A stretch of DNA of 34,195 nt. It comes from Candidatus Aminicenantota bacterium. GTDB taxonomy: Bacteria > Acidobacteriota > Aminicenantia > UBA2199. Below the pieces are notes generated by a model. The model was given only the letters and a program-made list of their open reading frames with translations, searched no databases and was not told the origin of the DNA. The DNA is taken from positions 1 to 34,195 of the forward strand of contig JAUWQW010000016.1 in NCBI GenBank assembly GCA_030610885.1, in the 5' to 3' direction. The position numbers and the translations under genes are program-made. Below, one piece after another: positions 9,513 to 16,806 of the stretch (its first letter is position 1; each line of letters opens with the position of its first letter).

Positions 9513-10436
9513 ATGTCAAAAAAAGTTTTGGTTGCAACAGTTAAACCATTTGATAAAGCAGCAGTAAAAAAAATAGAGAAAATTATTAGTGAACAAGGTC
9601 ATGAATCTATTCTTCTTGAAAAGTATGAGCATTTATCTGAATTATTAAAGGCAGTTGAGGATGTTGATGCTTTAATAGTTAGAAGTGATGAGATAGGTGC
9701 AGAAGTCTTGGATGCAGCAAAAAATCTGGAGATTGTTGTACGAGCAGGTGCAGGTTATGATAATATTGATCTAAAATCTGCAACTGAACATGGAGTAATA
9801 GTAATGAACACACCAGGACAAAATTCCAATGCAGTTGCTGAACTTGCTCTTGGTATGATGGTCTATATTGCACGTAACTGCTTTAATGGTAAATCAGGTG
9901 CTGAGCTAAAAGGTAAAAAATTAGGCATGCATGCATATGGAAATGTAGGCAAATGTGTTGCAAAAATAGCAAGGGGATATGGCATGGAATTATTTGCTTT
10001 TGATCCTTATATTGATAGAGAAGTGATTGAAAAAGATGGAATTAAATGCGTTGAATCAGTTGAAGAACTGTATAGCACATGTCAGTATATTTCTCTCCAT
10101 ATCCCTGTAAATGATAAAACCAGGAAATCTATAAATTATAAACTACTATCAAAGATGCCCGTAGGAGCAACACTTGTAAATACTGCAAGAAAAGAAATTA
10201 TTTGTGAAGGGTCCCTCATGAAAATTTTTGAAGAAAGAGATGATTTTAAATATGTATCTGATGTTGCACCTGATTGTAAAGATAAAATCGAAGCCAGTTA
10301 TAAAGAAAGATATTTCTTTACTCCTAAAAAGATGGGTGCACAAACAGCTGAAGCAAATATTAATGCAGGTGTTGCAGCAATAACACAGATTGTAAACTTT
10401 TTTAAAGATGGAGATACGACCTTTAAAGTAAATTGA
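9513..10436 (+). CDS. serA: D-3-phosphoglycerate dehydrogenase-like 2-hydroxyacid dehydrogenase
   Basis: NAD-dependent 2-hydroxyacid dehydrogenase, probably the first step of serine biosynthesis from 3-phosphoglycerate. It has 307 residues and no ACT domain. VVRAGAGYDNIDL and TPGQNSNAVAELALGMM are classical. The Rossmann loop reads HAYGNVG, with Ala where GxGxxG has its first Gly, and the usual catalytic His in TPH is Lys (TPKKMGAQTAEAN). The Arg of NTARKEI remains. From memory, both changes are shared by a short Bacteroidetes-type PGDH group that lies next to serC, so they are probably normal for it. No serC is present here. The start has a GAGGTG site. Confidence 0.75.
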   Translation: MSKKVLVATVKPFDKAAVKKIEKIISEQGHESILLEKYEHLSELLKAVEDVDALIVRSDEIGAEVLDAAKNLEIVVRAGAGYDNIDLKSATEHGVIVMNTPGQNSNAVAELALGMMVYIARNCFNGKSGAELKGKKLGMHAYGNVGKCVAKIARGYGMELFAFDPYIDREVIEKDGIKCVESVEELYSTCQYISLHIPVNDKTRKSINYKLLSKMPVGATLVNTARKEIICEGSLMKIFEERDDFKYVSDVAPDCKDKIEASYKERYFFTPKKMGAQTAEANINAGVAAITQIVNFFKDGDTTFKVN

Positions 10437-10439
10437 TAA

Positions 10440-10898
10440 TTACATAAAGGGATTATTTCTTTTAACAATTCCTATGCACAAGCTGTTTGTAATCTTGGAG
10501 CAGTCTATTTTAAAGAAGGCAATATGGAAAAAGCTGAGAAAATGTTTAGGCAATCATTTGAACTCTCTTCAACTATGGTATTTCCTTATTATAGTTTAGG
10601 TAATTTACTGATATCAAAGGGAAAAAAGGAAGAGGGTTTCTCTTTTTTAGCTAAAGCAGTTAAAATGAGCCCTTCCTTTATGGAAAACAACAATTCTTTT
10701 GTTACGGTTTCTTCTTATGCTACGATAAAAGATCCTGAAATATGGTTTGAATATGCAAAATTATATGCATCAGCTGGTGATTTTAAAAAGACATATGAAT
10801 ATTTAGATAGGGCTAAAGCAGCGGGCTTTCGTGATTGGAAAAGAGTGAAAGAGGAAAATGAATTTGAAGGTTATAGAAATTGGTCTAAATTAAAGTAG
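10440..10898 (+). pseudogene. 5'-truncated TPR-repeat gene remnant
   Basis: The frame ending at 10898 stays open back to a stop at 10437-10439, right behind the serA stop, with no ATG, GTG or TTG before the ATG at 10524. Yet the TPR consensus starts upstream of that ATG: SYAQAVCNLGAVYFKEGN is followed by MEKAEKMFRQSFELSS, then a second repeat YYSLGNLLISKGKKEEGFSF and a third around WFEYAKLYASAGDFKKTYEY. The gene therefore looks like the tail of a larger TPR protein whose 5' part was lost. A shortened protein from 10524 (124 residues, AAGAAGG just upstream) could still be made. No signal peptide is left. Confidence 0.65.
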
Positions 10899-11438
10899 TA
10901 AATTATACAATTCAGTGTTCAAATGTTTGTCTTTTTCTAAAGAGGAGTATTTGTTTAATAAAAGCAGTGTTAGTTGATAAATATAGAGGTCACTTTTTCT
11001 AACATGATTAATATCTTCATTTTTGACGGAGAACCAAAAAACACAGAGTTCTTGGATTGCAAGAAATAATTTACAGAAATTTTCTGTAGAGCATGTTTTT
11101 GAGCTTTTTATATATTGTTCAATATGCTTAAAGTATTTATCTATATGTTTTTGGCAATATATTGAACTTTCTTCATTCCATTCAAACCTTTTTTTATACT
11201 CTCTAAGAAGACAATTTGTAACATCAGTCTCTTTGAGAAGATCCAGGTTGTACTGAACAAAAGATTTGAATTGCTTAAAAGGATTGACTGGTATTGTTCT
11301 TATTTCTTGCTGTGTGGGTAATTTATTTATAAATTTAATTAAGTACTGAAGTATGAATTTCCTGTATTCAATACGTTCCTTACTACGGAAAAATTTATTT
11401 AGAACATTTTTGTCAATTGCTTTTACGAAAATTGACAT
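10890..11438 (-). CDS. Hypothetical protein, probably helical
   Basis: A 182-residue protein that I do not recognise. It is rich in Lys, Phe, Leu and Tyr, has five Cys residues at irregular spacing, no signal peptide and no clear membrane segment, and looks all-helical. The last 9 nt overlap the convergent TPR remnant. No Shine-Dalgarno precedes the ATG, but TATAAA lies at 11445-11450 on the minus strand, ending 6 nt before it, which would fit a leaderless transcript; the -35 region is poor. Lack of antisense constraint or homologs here leaves its reality moderately supported. Confidence 0.5.
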   Translation of the reverse strand: MSIFVKAIDKNVLNKFFRSKERIEYRKFILQYLIKFINKLPTQQEIRTIPVNPFKQFKSFVQYNLDLLKETDVTNCLLREYKKRFEWNEESSIYCQKHIDKYFKHIEQYIKSSKTCSTENFCKLFLAIQELCVFWFSVKNEDINHVRKSDLYIYQLTLLLLNKYSSLEKDKHLNTELYNLLL

Positions 11439-11488
11439 TTTAGCTTTATAAATGTAAAATTTTCCAGGAGATTGATTTAGTTTGAAAA

Positions 11489-13330
11489 ATGTTTAAATAT
11501 CAGAAAATATTTAAAATACTTTTAATTGCATTTGTTGTTATTACAATATATTTTATATTGAAGGGGATAAGGCAGAAGGATGGAAGTGATCTTATAAGAG
11601 AATTTAAAGCAGATGGAGTTGGTATGATCCATGTGAGATTCAATAATAAAAATAAAAGATCAATTGAGTTCAAATGTAAGGAATCCAAGAAAGTAAATGA
11701 CAATAAAATAGCAATGAAAAATGTTGATGGTACTATATTTAAAAAGGGTAGAATGAATAAGGATTTAAAAATAATTGCTGATAAGGGTCTATTTGAGAAT
11801 AATTTTTACAATTTCTTTGTAGAGAAAAATGCTAAGATCATCTCAGATGATTTTACAATTAAAAGTGATAGTTTTTTTTTAAAAGACAGATTAATTCTCT
11901 CAACAGATAAAATTGTCTATTTTAAAGCGGGAAATCTAAATGGATATGCAAGAAAAGGTATGAAGTTCAATCTTAAGATGAATATTTTGAAATTTTTTGA
12001 TACTAAGGGTACTTTAAAAAAAAACAATAAGATTTTTAAGTATAAAACAGCCGAACTAATCTTTCTTGAGAAGAATAAAGCGTTGATATTACAAAAAGAG
12101 TCTAAAATAGAAAGTAAAGATTCTCTATTGAAAAGCAACAGAATAGCAATGAAATTTTCAGATGATTTAAAAAAAGTAAAAAGCTCTTTTGCTTCTGTAA
12201 ACTGTCACCTTATCTTAGGAGACAAAAGAAAGAAAAATGATTATAAAGAAATAAGGTCAGAAGACATTCGAAGTTTTTTTGATTTGGAAGCTAATATTAA
12301 AAAACTTGTTATATCTAAAAAAGGTTCAGTTGAAATAAAAACAGAATCCAATTTAATTAAAATGAGCTCTAATTTAATTGGGATATATTTTGAAAAAGAT
12401 ACAGGTAAAATTGAGACCATAAAAATGTTTTCTCGTGGTAAAGTTAATAATAGAGGTAAAACAAATTTTACTATTTCTTCAAATAAGATGGAATTGAATT
12501 TTGATAATGGAGAGATAAAAATATGTAAAGCAATGAAAGAGTGTAGCTTTAAGATAGATGAATATAGGGGAAAATCAGATATTCTAATTTATGATATTGA
12601 TAGAAAAAATATAGGTATAAGTGGCAAGAATTCAATAATTAGGATTAAAAATAATACATTTAATTCCAGTCGTTTTTTTGTTGAAACTGATAAAAAGATA
12701 TTATCATCTTCAAAAGGAATTAAATCAATTGTTAAGTTGAATGAAGAAAATGTTTTGTTTTCATCTAAATCGATTTTTATAAATTCAAAAAAAATGGTGT
12801 TTCTAAGTAAAGAGGAAAAATTTAATTATGAAGGCAATGTACATTTAAATCAGGAAAATACTGTTTTAAATTCAGAAAAACTTGAAATAAACAAGAAAAA
12901 TGATGTTATTGCATCAGGAAATGTATTTTTGTCTTTTAAGAATAATGAGGATGAAATTATTTTAAAGGGAGAAAAGTTTGATTTTGATTCAAATGAAAGA
13001 ATGATTGTTATTAATATAAATGGGAAAATAGAGAATTGTAAAAATATTTTAAAAGCAAATACACTATCTATAAAGTTTAATAAAGAGAATGAAATTGAGA
13101 GTATAAACGGAGAGGATAAGGTTAATTTCAAAAAAGAAGATATTTATGGAAGCTCAAAAAAGGTAAACTGGCTATTTAAGAGAGATTTGATAATATTTAA
13201 AGATTCTGCACAATTACAAAGGAAAAGTGGAGCAATAACAAAGGGTAAGGAATTGAAATTCGACCTTAAAAACAATAAAATTATCACCATTTCGGATGAG
13301 ATAAAACGTACTGAAACGATTTTAAAGTAA
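11489..13330 (+). CDS. Fused LptC-LptA-like periplasmic LPS transport protein
   Basis: A 613-residue protein with one N-terminal anchor (residues about 7-25, LLIAFVVITIYFILKG) and an otherwise periplasmic body. The first 200 residues follow the LptC plan: anchor, then beta strands such as IIADKGLFENNFYNFFVEKNA and IKSDSFFLKDR. The rest consists of repeated OstA/LptA-like units: SSKSIFINSKKMVF, NYEGNVHLNQENTVLNSEKLEI, DVIASGNVFLSF, LKANTLSIKFN and GSSKKVNWLF. LptC and LptA are normally separate beta-jellyroll proteins that carry LPS from LptBFG to LptDE. Here one chain seems to hold both, with several jellyrolls. An AGGAG lies about 19 nt before the ATG, too far for normal use. No lptB is visible. 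Confidence 0.7.
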   Translation: MFKYQKIFKILLIAFVVITIYFILKGIRQKDGSDLIREFKADGVGMIHVRFNNKNKRSIEFKCKESKKVNDNKIAMKNVDGTIFKKGRMNKDLKIIADKGLFENNFYNFFVEKNAKIISDDFTIKSDSFFLKDRLILSTDKIVYFKAGNLNGYARKGMKFNLKMNILKFFDTKGTLKKNNKIFKYKTAELIFLEKNKALILQKESKIESKDSLLKSNRIAMKFSDDLKKVKSSFASVNCHLILGDKRKKNDYKEIRSEDIRSFFDLEANIKKLVISKKGSVEIKTESNLIKMSSNLIGIYFEKDTGKIETIKMFSRGKVNNRGKTNFTISSNKMELNFDNGEIKICKAMKECSFKIDEYRGKSDILIYDIDRKNIGISGKNSIIRIKNNTFNSSRFFVETDKKILSSSKGIKSIVKLNEENVLFSSKSIFINSKKMVFLSKEEKFNYEGNVHLNQENTVLNSEKLEINKKNDVIASGNVFLSFKNNEDEIILKGEKFDFDSNERMIVININGKIENCKNILKANTLSIKFNKENEIESINGEDKVNFKKEDIYGSSKKVNWLFKRDLIIFKDSAQLQRKSGAITKGKELKFDLKNNKIITISDEIKRTETILK

Positions 13331-13355
13331 TTTTTGAAATTTGTTTTATATACCT

Positions 13356-14450
13356 CTATTTAGGATATTTTGTGAATAATTTTCCCCATTGAGATTCTTG
13401 TTCCCATGTTTTTACGATTTTTTCACCTTTTACTTTATACCATATTCTGTCATGGTACATTTCTGAGGCAAAAATAAATATATAAACAAGAGGAGTATGA
13501 AAGAAGATTTTTTGTATATATTTTAATGGAGTATCTTTCCAGAAGATCCTGCCTGCTCCTGTAGCAAAATTTACTCCTACATCAAATTTCCAGTTTTCAT
13601 TTACAACATCAACATCACCAACAATTTCAATCTCTTCAGGATTACCCACACCAAGTTTATGTTCGTGTGATAGGTAAATACATGGCAATTTACGCCAGTT
13701 AAATCCCATAATTTTAGCTGCTACTGAATCAATAGCTACCTGATCTGATGAAGCCAATATTATGTTTTTATCATGTGGTATAACGGTCCTTGGACCAGGC
13801 CCTGAGCCGGATGTAGTTCCATCCATTGTTGCAAACATACCACTGTGAATCTCTCTCCCAATTGCAAGTAGATCAACTAAAGTTTCATGAATCCATGTGT
13901 GAGTGTAATGCCTGCAGTTATTTAAAAGTCCTCCAAAAGCATTTTTTAAAGCTCCTGTATAGGTTGTATATGAATGTGTTTTAACTGTTGGTAAGTGGAT
14001 TATGTTTTTACCAACAAAAAAATCAGGTATGAATATTCCTTCAGGAAAAACTTTATGTAGAGCAAGTGTTTTAAATTTTGGGTTGAACTTGATCCATTTC
14101 ATGTCTTCTTCTTTGAAATTGAACAAAACCGGTATGTTGTGTTTTTTGTAAATAGGAGAAAATTTAAGTTCTTGTTCTCCTTTTTCAGCTATTGTAACAA
14201 CAGTATGGTTATGAACTGCAACAAGATCATTAAACCCTGAGCTTTTAAGACCCAGAATAGAACCTTCTAATTGCCAAGGGGTTGTGTTTACTCCAGGAAA
14301 GACATTATGCCATGTAATATTATCTTTTAGAATTGTTTTTGCTGATAAATCTAAAGCTTTGTTAATTTCAGCTAATTTACATAGTTTTTGATAATCTTCA
14401 ATAACTGTCTCTGGTTTTGTTTTTAGAATTGCAACTTTTGCTTTAGTCAT
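13356..14450 (-). CDS. DUF362 domain protein
   Basis: A 364-residue cytoplasmic protein of the DUF362 family, often found with ferredoxins but of unproven reaction. Features include IHLPTVKTHSYTTYTGALKN (the conserved region around residue 160), GTTSGSGPGPRTVIPH near residue 215 and SSDQVAIDSVAAKIMG near residue 238. It has no ferredoxin domain and no signal peptide, unlike the second DUF362 protein at 18369-19259. AAGGG lies about 10 nt before the ATG. It is divergent from lepB, with separate promoters in the 137-nt gap, and converges on the LptC-LptA gene. Confidence 0.75.
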   Translation of the reverse strand: MTKAKVAILKTKPETVIEDYQKLCKLAEINKALDLSAKTILKDNITWHNVFPGVNTTPWQLEGSILGLKSSGFNDLVAVHNHTVVTIAEKGEQELKFSPIYKKHNIPVLFNFKEEDMKWIKFNPKFKTLALHKVFPEGIFIPDFFVGKNIIHLPTVKTHSYTTYTGALKNAFGGLLNNCRHYTHTWIHETLVDLLAIGREIHSGMFATMDGTTSGSGPGPRTVIPHDKNIILASSDQVAIDSVAAKIMGFNWRKLPCIYLSHEHKLGVGNPEEIEIVGDVDVVNENWKFDVGVNFATGAGRIFWKDTPLKYIQKIFFHTPLVYIFIFASEMYHDRIWYKVKGEKIVKTWEQESQWGKLFTKYPK

Positions 14451-14497
14451 TTTTTTTTACCCTTTATATTAATTTAAGCTAAAATTGTTTAGATTCT

Positions 14498-14525
14498 ATT
14501 ATATCATACCTATATTTTATGTAAA
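14498..14525 (-). promoter_or_regulatory. Predicted promoter of the DUF362 gene
   Basis: On the minus strand TTTACA (520-525), a 16-nt spacer and TATAAT (498-503). The leader would be about 40 nt and contains the AAGGG site. Confidence 0.55.
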
Positions 14526-14553
14526 TTTTATTAGGTGTTAAAAATTTTATTTA

Positions 14554-14582
14554 TTGATTTTAGGTTAAAGTTAAAGTAAAAT
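14554..14582 (+). promoter_or_regulatory. Predicted promoter of lepB
   Basis: TTGATT at 14554-14559, a 17-nt spacer and TAAAAT at 14577-14582. The ATG at 14588 starts 5 nt after the -10 box, so the transcript would be leaderless. Confidence 0.5.
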
Positions 14583-14587
14583 CATTA

Positions 14588-15397
14588 ATGATTAAAAAGT
14601 ATTTAGAAAAAAGAAGAGAAAGAAAAAAAAAGAGAAAAGAAGAAAGAAAAAGTATTGGGGTATTTAGAGAATATTTTGAACTTATATCTGAAGTATTAAT
14701 TTATGTTTTTTTTGTTATGACTTTTCTTCTGCAATCATTTGTAATACCCACTGGTTCAATGGAGAAAACTCTTCTTATAGGTGATCATCTCCTTGTAGAT
14801 AAAGTAGCATATTCTCGTTCGATAGGAACTTTAGATAGTTATATTTTCCCTCAAAAAGAGATTGGAAGAGGTATGGTTGTTACATTTAAAGCTCCTCCAG
14901 AAATGGAAAAGGAATATGTAAAGAGGGTAATAGGATTGCCTGGTGAGACTATAAAAATTGTAAATACTAAAGTTTTTATAAATGGAAAACTTCTTAATGA
15001 ACCTTATACATTCTACAAGGGGGAAAGAAGAGATATAAGTAAAGATAACTTTCCACAAGAAAAACCACCATATCTACTTTTTAGTGATTTAAGTTTTTAT
15101 GCTAAGTTTCAGGGTTGTTTGGTAGATACTGATAAAGGAAAGGCTTTTTTAATACCTGAAGGATGCTATTTTTGTATGGGTGATAACAGGGATAATAGTT
15201 ATGATTCGAGGTTCTGGGGCCCTGTCCCATCAAATTATATAATAGGTAAACCCTGGAGAATTTACTGGTCTTATACTTCATCCACAAAAGAGTATTTAAC
15301 ACCGGGAGTTTGGCATAAAGTAAAGGATATATTTAAAACAATATTAAATTTCTTCTCAAAAACTAGATGGAATAGAACAATAAAAAAGATTGAGTAA
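14588..15397 (+). CDS. lepB: Signal peptidase I
   Basis: Inner-membrane serine protease that removes signal peptides from exported proteins. A very basic N-terminus (KKYLEKRRERKKKRKEER in outline) precedes a single membrane helix near residues 33-52. The catalytic Ser is in FVIPTGSMEKTLLIGDHLL near residue 57, the Lys general base in EYVKRVIGLPGETI near residue 118, and box E is MGDNRDNSYDSRFWGPVP near residues 198-215. At 269 residues it is ordinary. There is no Shine-Dalgarno; the ATG follows a promoter at leaderless spacing. tRNA-Leu begins 25 nt after the stop and may be read through from this gene. Confidence 0.93.
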   Translation: MIKKYLEKRRERKKKRKEERKSIGVFREYFELISEVLIYVFFVMTFLLQSFVIPTGSMEKTLLIGDHLLVDKVAYSRSIGTLDSYIFPQKEIGRGMVVTFKAPPEMEKEYVKRVIGLPGETIKIVNTKVFINGKLLNEPYTFYKGERRDISKDNFPQEKPPYLLFSDLSFYAKFQGCLVDTDKGKAFLIPEGCYFCMGDNRDNSYDSRFWGPVPSNYIIGKPWRIYWSYTSSTKEYLTPGVWHKVKDIFKTILNFFSKTRWNRTIKKIE

Positions 15398-15422
15398 TAA
15401 TTCTTTAATAAAAAATAAGAAT

Positions 15423-15504
15423 GCGAAAGTGGCGGAATTGGCAGACGCGTCAGACTTAGGATCTGGTGTTGCAAGACATGGGGGTTCAAGTCCCCCCTTT
15501 CGCA
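15423..15504 (+). tRNA. tRNA-Leu (anticodon UAG)
   Basis: The acceptor GCGAAAG (15423-15429) pairs with CTTTCGC (15497-15503) and the discriminator is A. The D arm contains GGCGGAATTGGCAGACGC, the anticodon loop is CTTAGGA with anticodon TAG, a variable arm follows as in class II tRNAs, and the T arm is GGGGG-TTCAAGT-CCCCC. CCA is not encoded. It decodes CUA. Confidence 0.95.
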
Positions 15505-15531
15505 TAAACTGATGTGGGTATTTATTTTAAT

Positions 15532-16005
15532 ATGAGAGGGAGAAAACTCTTTACAAATATAAAAATATCAATTTTATCTACAATTATTTTATGTACATAT
15601 TTTTGCACTTATAGAGTTGAACCTGAAAAAATATATGGATTAAGAAGTAAAATAGTAGGGCTTTGTAAAAGTTTAGTCGGAATTCCTTATAGGTATGGAG
15701 GAGATGACATTGATGGTTTTGATTGTAGCGGATTTGTATATTATGTTTATGATTCATTTGGGGTTAAAATACCGAGAAATGCAAAAAAACAGGGAAAAAT
15801 AAGATATAGAGTGAGATTTAAGCATGTCAGACCAGGTGATATTGTTGTTTTTAAATTGAAAAGAGGATGGCATACTGGGATTTATATAAATAAAAGATAT
15901 TTTATCCATTCTCCTAAAAAGAAAGAAACTGTAAGAACAGAACAATTTAGTTCTTATTGGAATAGGCACTTAAAATTTGTTATTAATGTAATTGATAATT
16001 TATAG
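15532..16005 (+). CDS. NlpC/P60 family cell-wall endopeptidase
   Basis: A 157-residue exported cysteine peptidase that probably cuts peptide stems of peptidoglycan. After a basic start (MRGRKL) a hydrophobic segment ILSTIILCTYFC gives a signal peptide, possibly a relaxed lipobox. The domain has GIPYRYGGDDIDGFDCSGF with the catalytic Cys, RPGDIVVFK, the catalytic His in GWHTGIYI and a third polar His in YFIHSP. An in-frame GTG at 15514 would add six residues; the ATG is preferred because the signal peptide then begins normally. No clear ribosome site is present. The gene follows tRNA-Leu by 27 nt and is probably on the same transcript. Confidence 0.85.
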   Translation: MRGRKLFTNIKISILSTIILCTYFCTYRVEPEKIYGLRSKIVGLCKSLVGIPYRYGGDDIDGFDCSGFVYYVYDSFGVKIPRNAKKQGKIRYRVRFKHVRPGDIVVFKLKRGWHTGIYINKRYFIHSPKKKETVRTEQFSSYWNRHLKFVINVIDNL

Positions 16006-16040
16006 AGATTAACTTTTTTTTAAAGTAACCCTTTTCCTGA

Positions 16041-16730
16041 TTACAATTTTTCTAATTTTATTATAATTTTTACCTTTTTCTGATCTGTAATGTTAATCTT
16101 TTTTCTATAGATTTTATAATCTGGTTTAAATACTTCAATTATAATTTCACCTTCTTTTACTTTCATATTTTCTATTTTCCCATTTTGAGGTGAGATTCCC
16201 CAGAAAGCTCCGTTTAAGTAAATTGCAGATTCAGGAGGCTGAATTTCAAGTATTATATTTACAATTTTAAATTCTTCATTTATCTCTTTTTCAGGTTCTT
16301 TAAGAGGTTTTGGGGGAGGTTCGGTTTTTGCTATATATTCGGATTTTTCTTCTTTTAAGCTGGATATTTTGCGTTCTTTATCTATATCATAGCCTTTATC
16401 TTTATGTAATTGCAGTTTTACTGTGATTTTTCTTGAATCGTATTGATGTAAATCAATTGCTTCTTCCACATAACCTTCTTTTTTAATAACAATTTCATTA
16501 TTTTTTGAAGTTAGCTTTAAAGCTGAGTCTTTTGTTGAAAATTCATAAGCCTCACCAATAACCCTTCCATTTAATAAAATTTTAGCATCATCAGGTTCAA
16601 CTAGGAAAATAATTTTATAAGATTTGAATGGGCTATAGTATGAATCTTCTAAATCGTATGGAATATGAAAAGTACAGAAAGATAAAGATAAAATCATAAT
16701 TAACATTAAATAAAAAGGTATTTTTTTCAT
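16041..16730 (-). CDS. PEGA-domain lipoprotein
   Basis: A 229-residue lipoprotein with signal peptide and lipobox LSFC (Cys at residue 19). Two PEGA-type beta repeats follow: LVEPDDAKILLNGRVIGEA near residues 43-61 with KKEGYVEEAIDL, and LEIQPPESAIYLNGAFWG near residues 160-177 with KPDYKIYRKKINI. Between them lies a charged, Pro-rich linker (TEPPPKPLKEPEKE), long enough to span towards peptidoglycan. PEGA domains occur on surface and periplasmic proteins and usually mediate binding. GGAG lies about 8 nt before the ATG. Its promoter is nearly consensus. The exact role is unknown. Confidence 0.75.
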   Translation of the reverse strand: MKKIPFYLMLIMILSLSFCTFHIPYDLEDSYYSPFKSYKIIFLVEPDDAKILLNGRVIGEAYEFSTKDSALKLTSKNNEIVIKKEGYVEEAIDLHQYDSRKITVKLQLHKDKGYDIDKERKISSLKEEKSEYIAKTEPPPKPLKEPEKEINEEFKIVNIILEIQPPESAIYLNGAFWGISPQNGKIENMKVKEGEIIIEVFKPDYKIYRKKINITDQKKVKIIIKLEKL

Positions 16731-16757
16731 TTTTTATTCTCCTTTATTCTAAATAAA

Positions 16758-16786
16758 TTTATAATACAATAAAAATATATTGTCAA
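16758..16786 (-). promoter_or_regulatory. Predicted promoter of the PEGA lipoprotein gene
   Basis: On the minus strand a perfect TTGACA (781-786), a 17-nt spacer and TATAAA (758-763). The start would lie near 16751, giving a leader of about 20 nt with the GGAG site. Confidence 0.7.
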
Positions 16787-16806
16787 GTTAGAGAAATAAA
16801 GAAAAT

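Noticed and set aside
16008-16030. Terminator between the NlpC/P60 and PEGA genes
   Set aside because: TTAACTTT and AAAGTAA pair only with a bulge and the loop is all T; not convincing.
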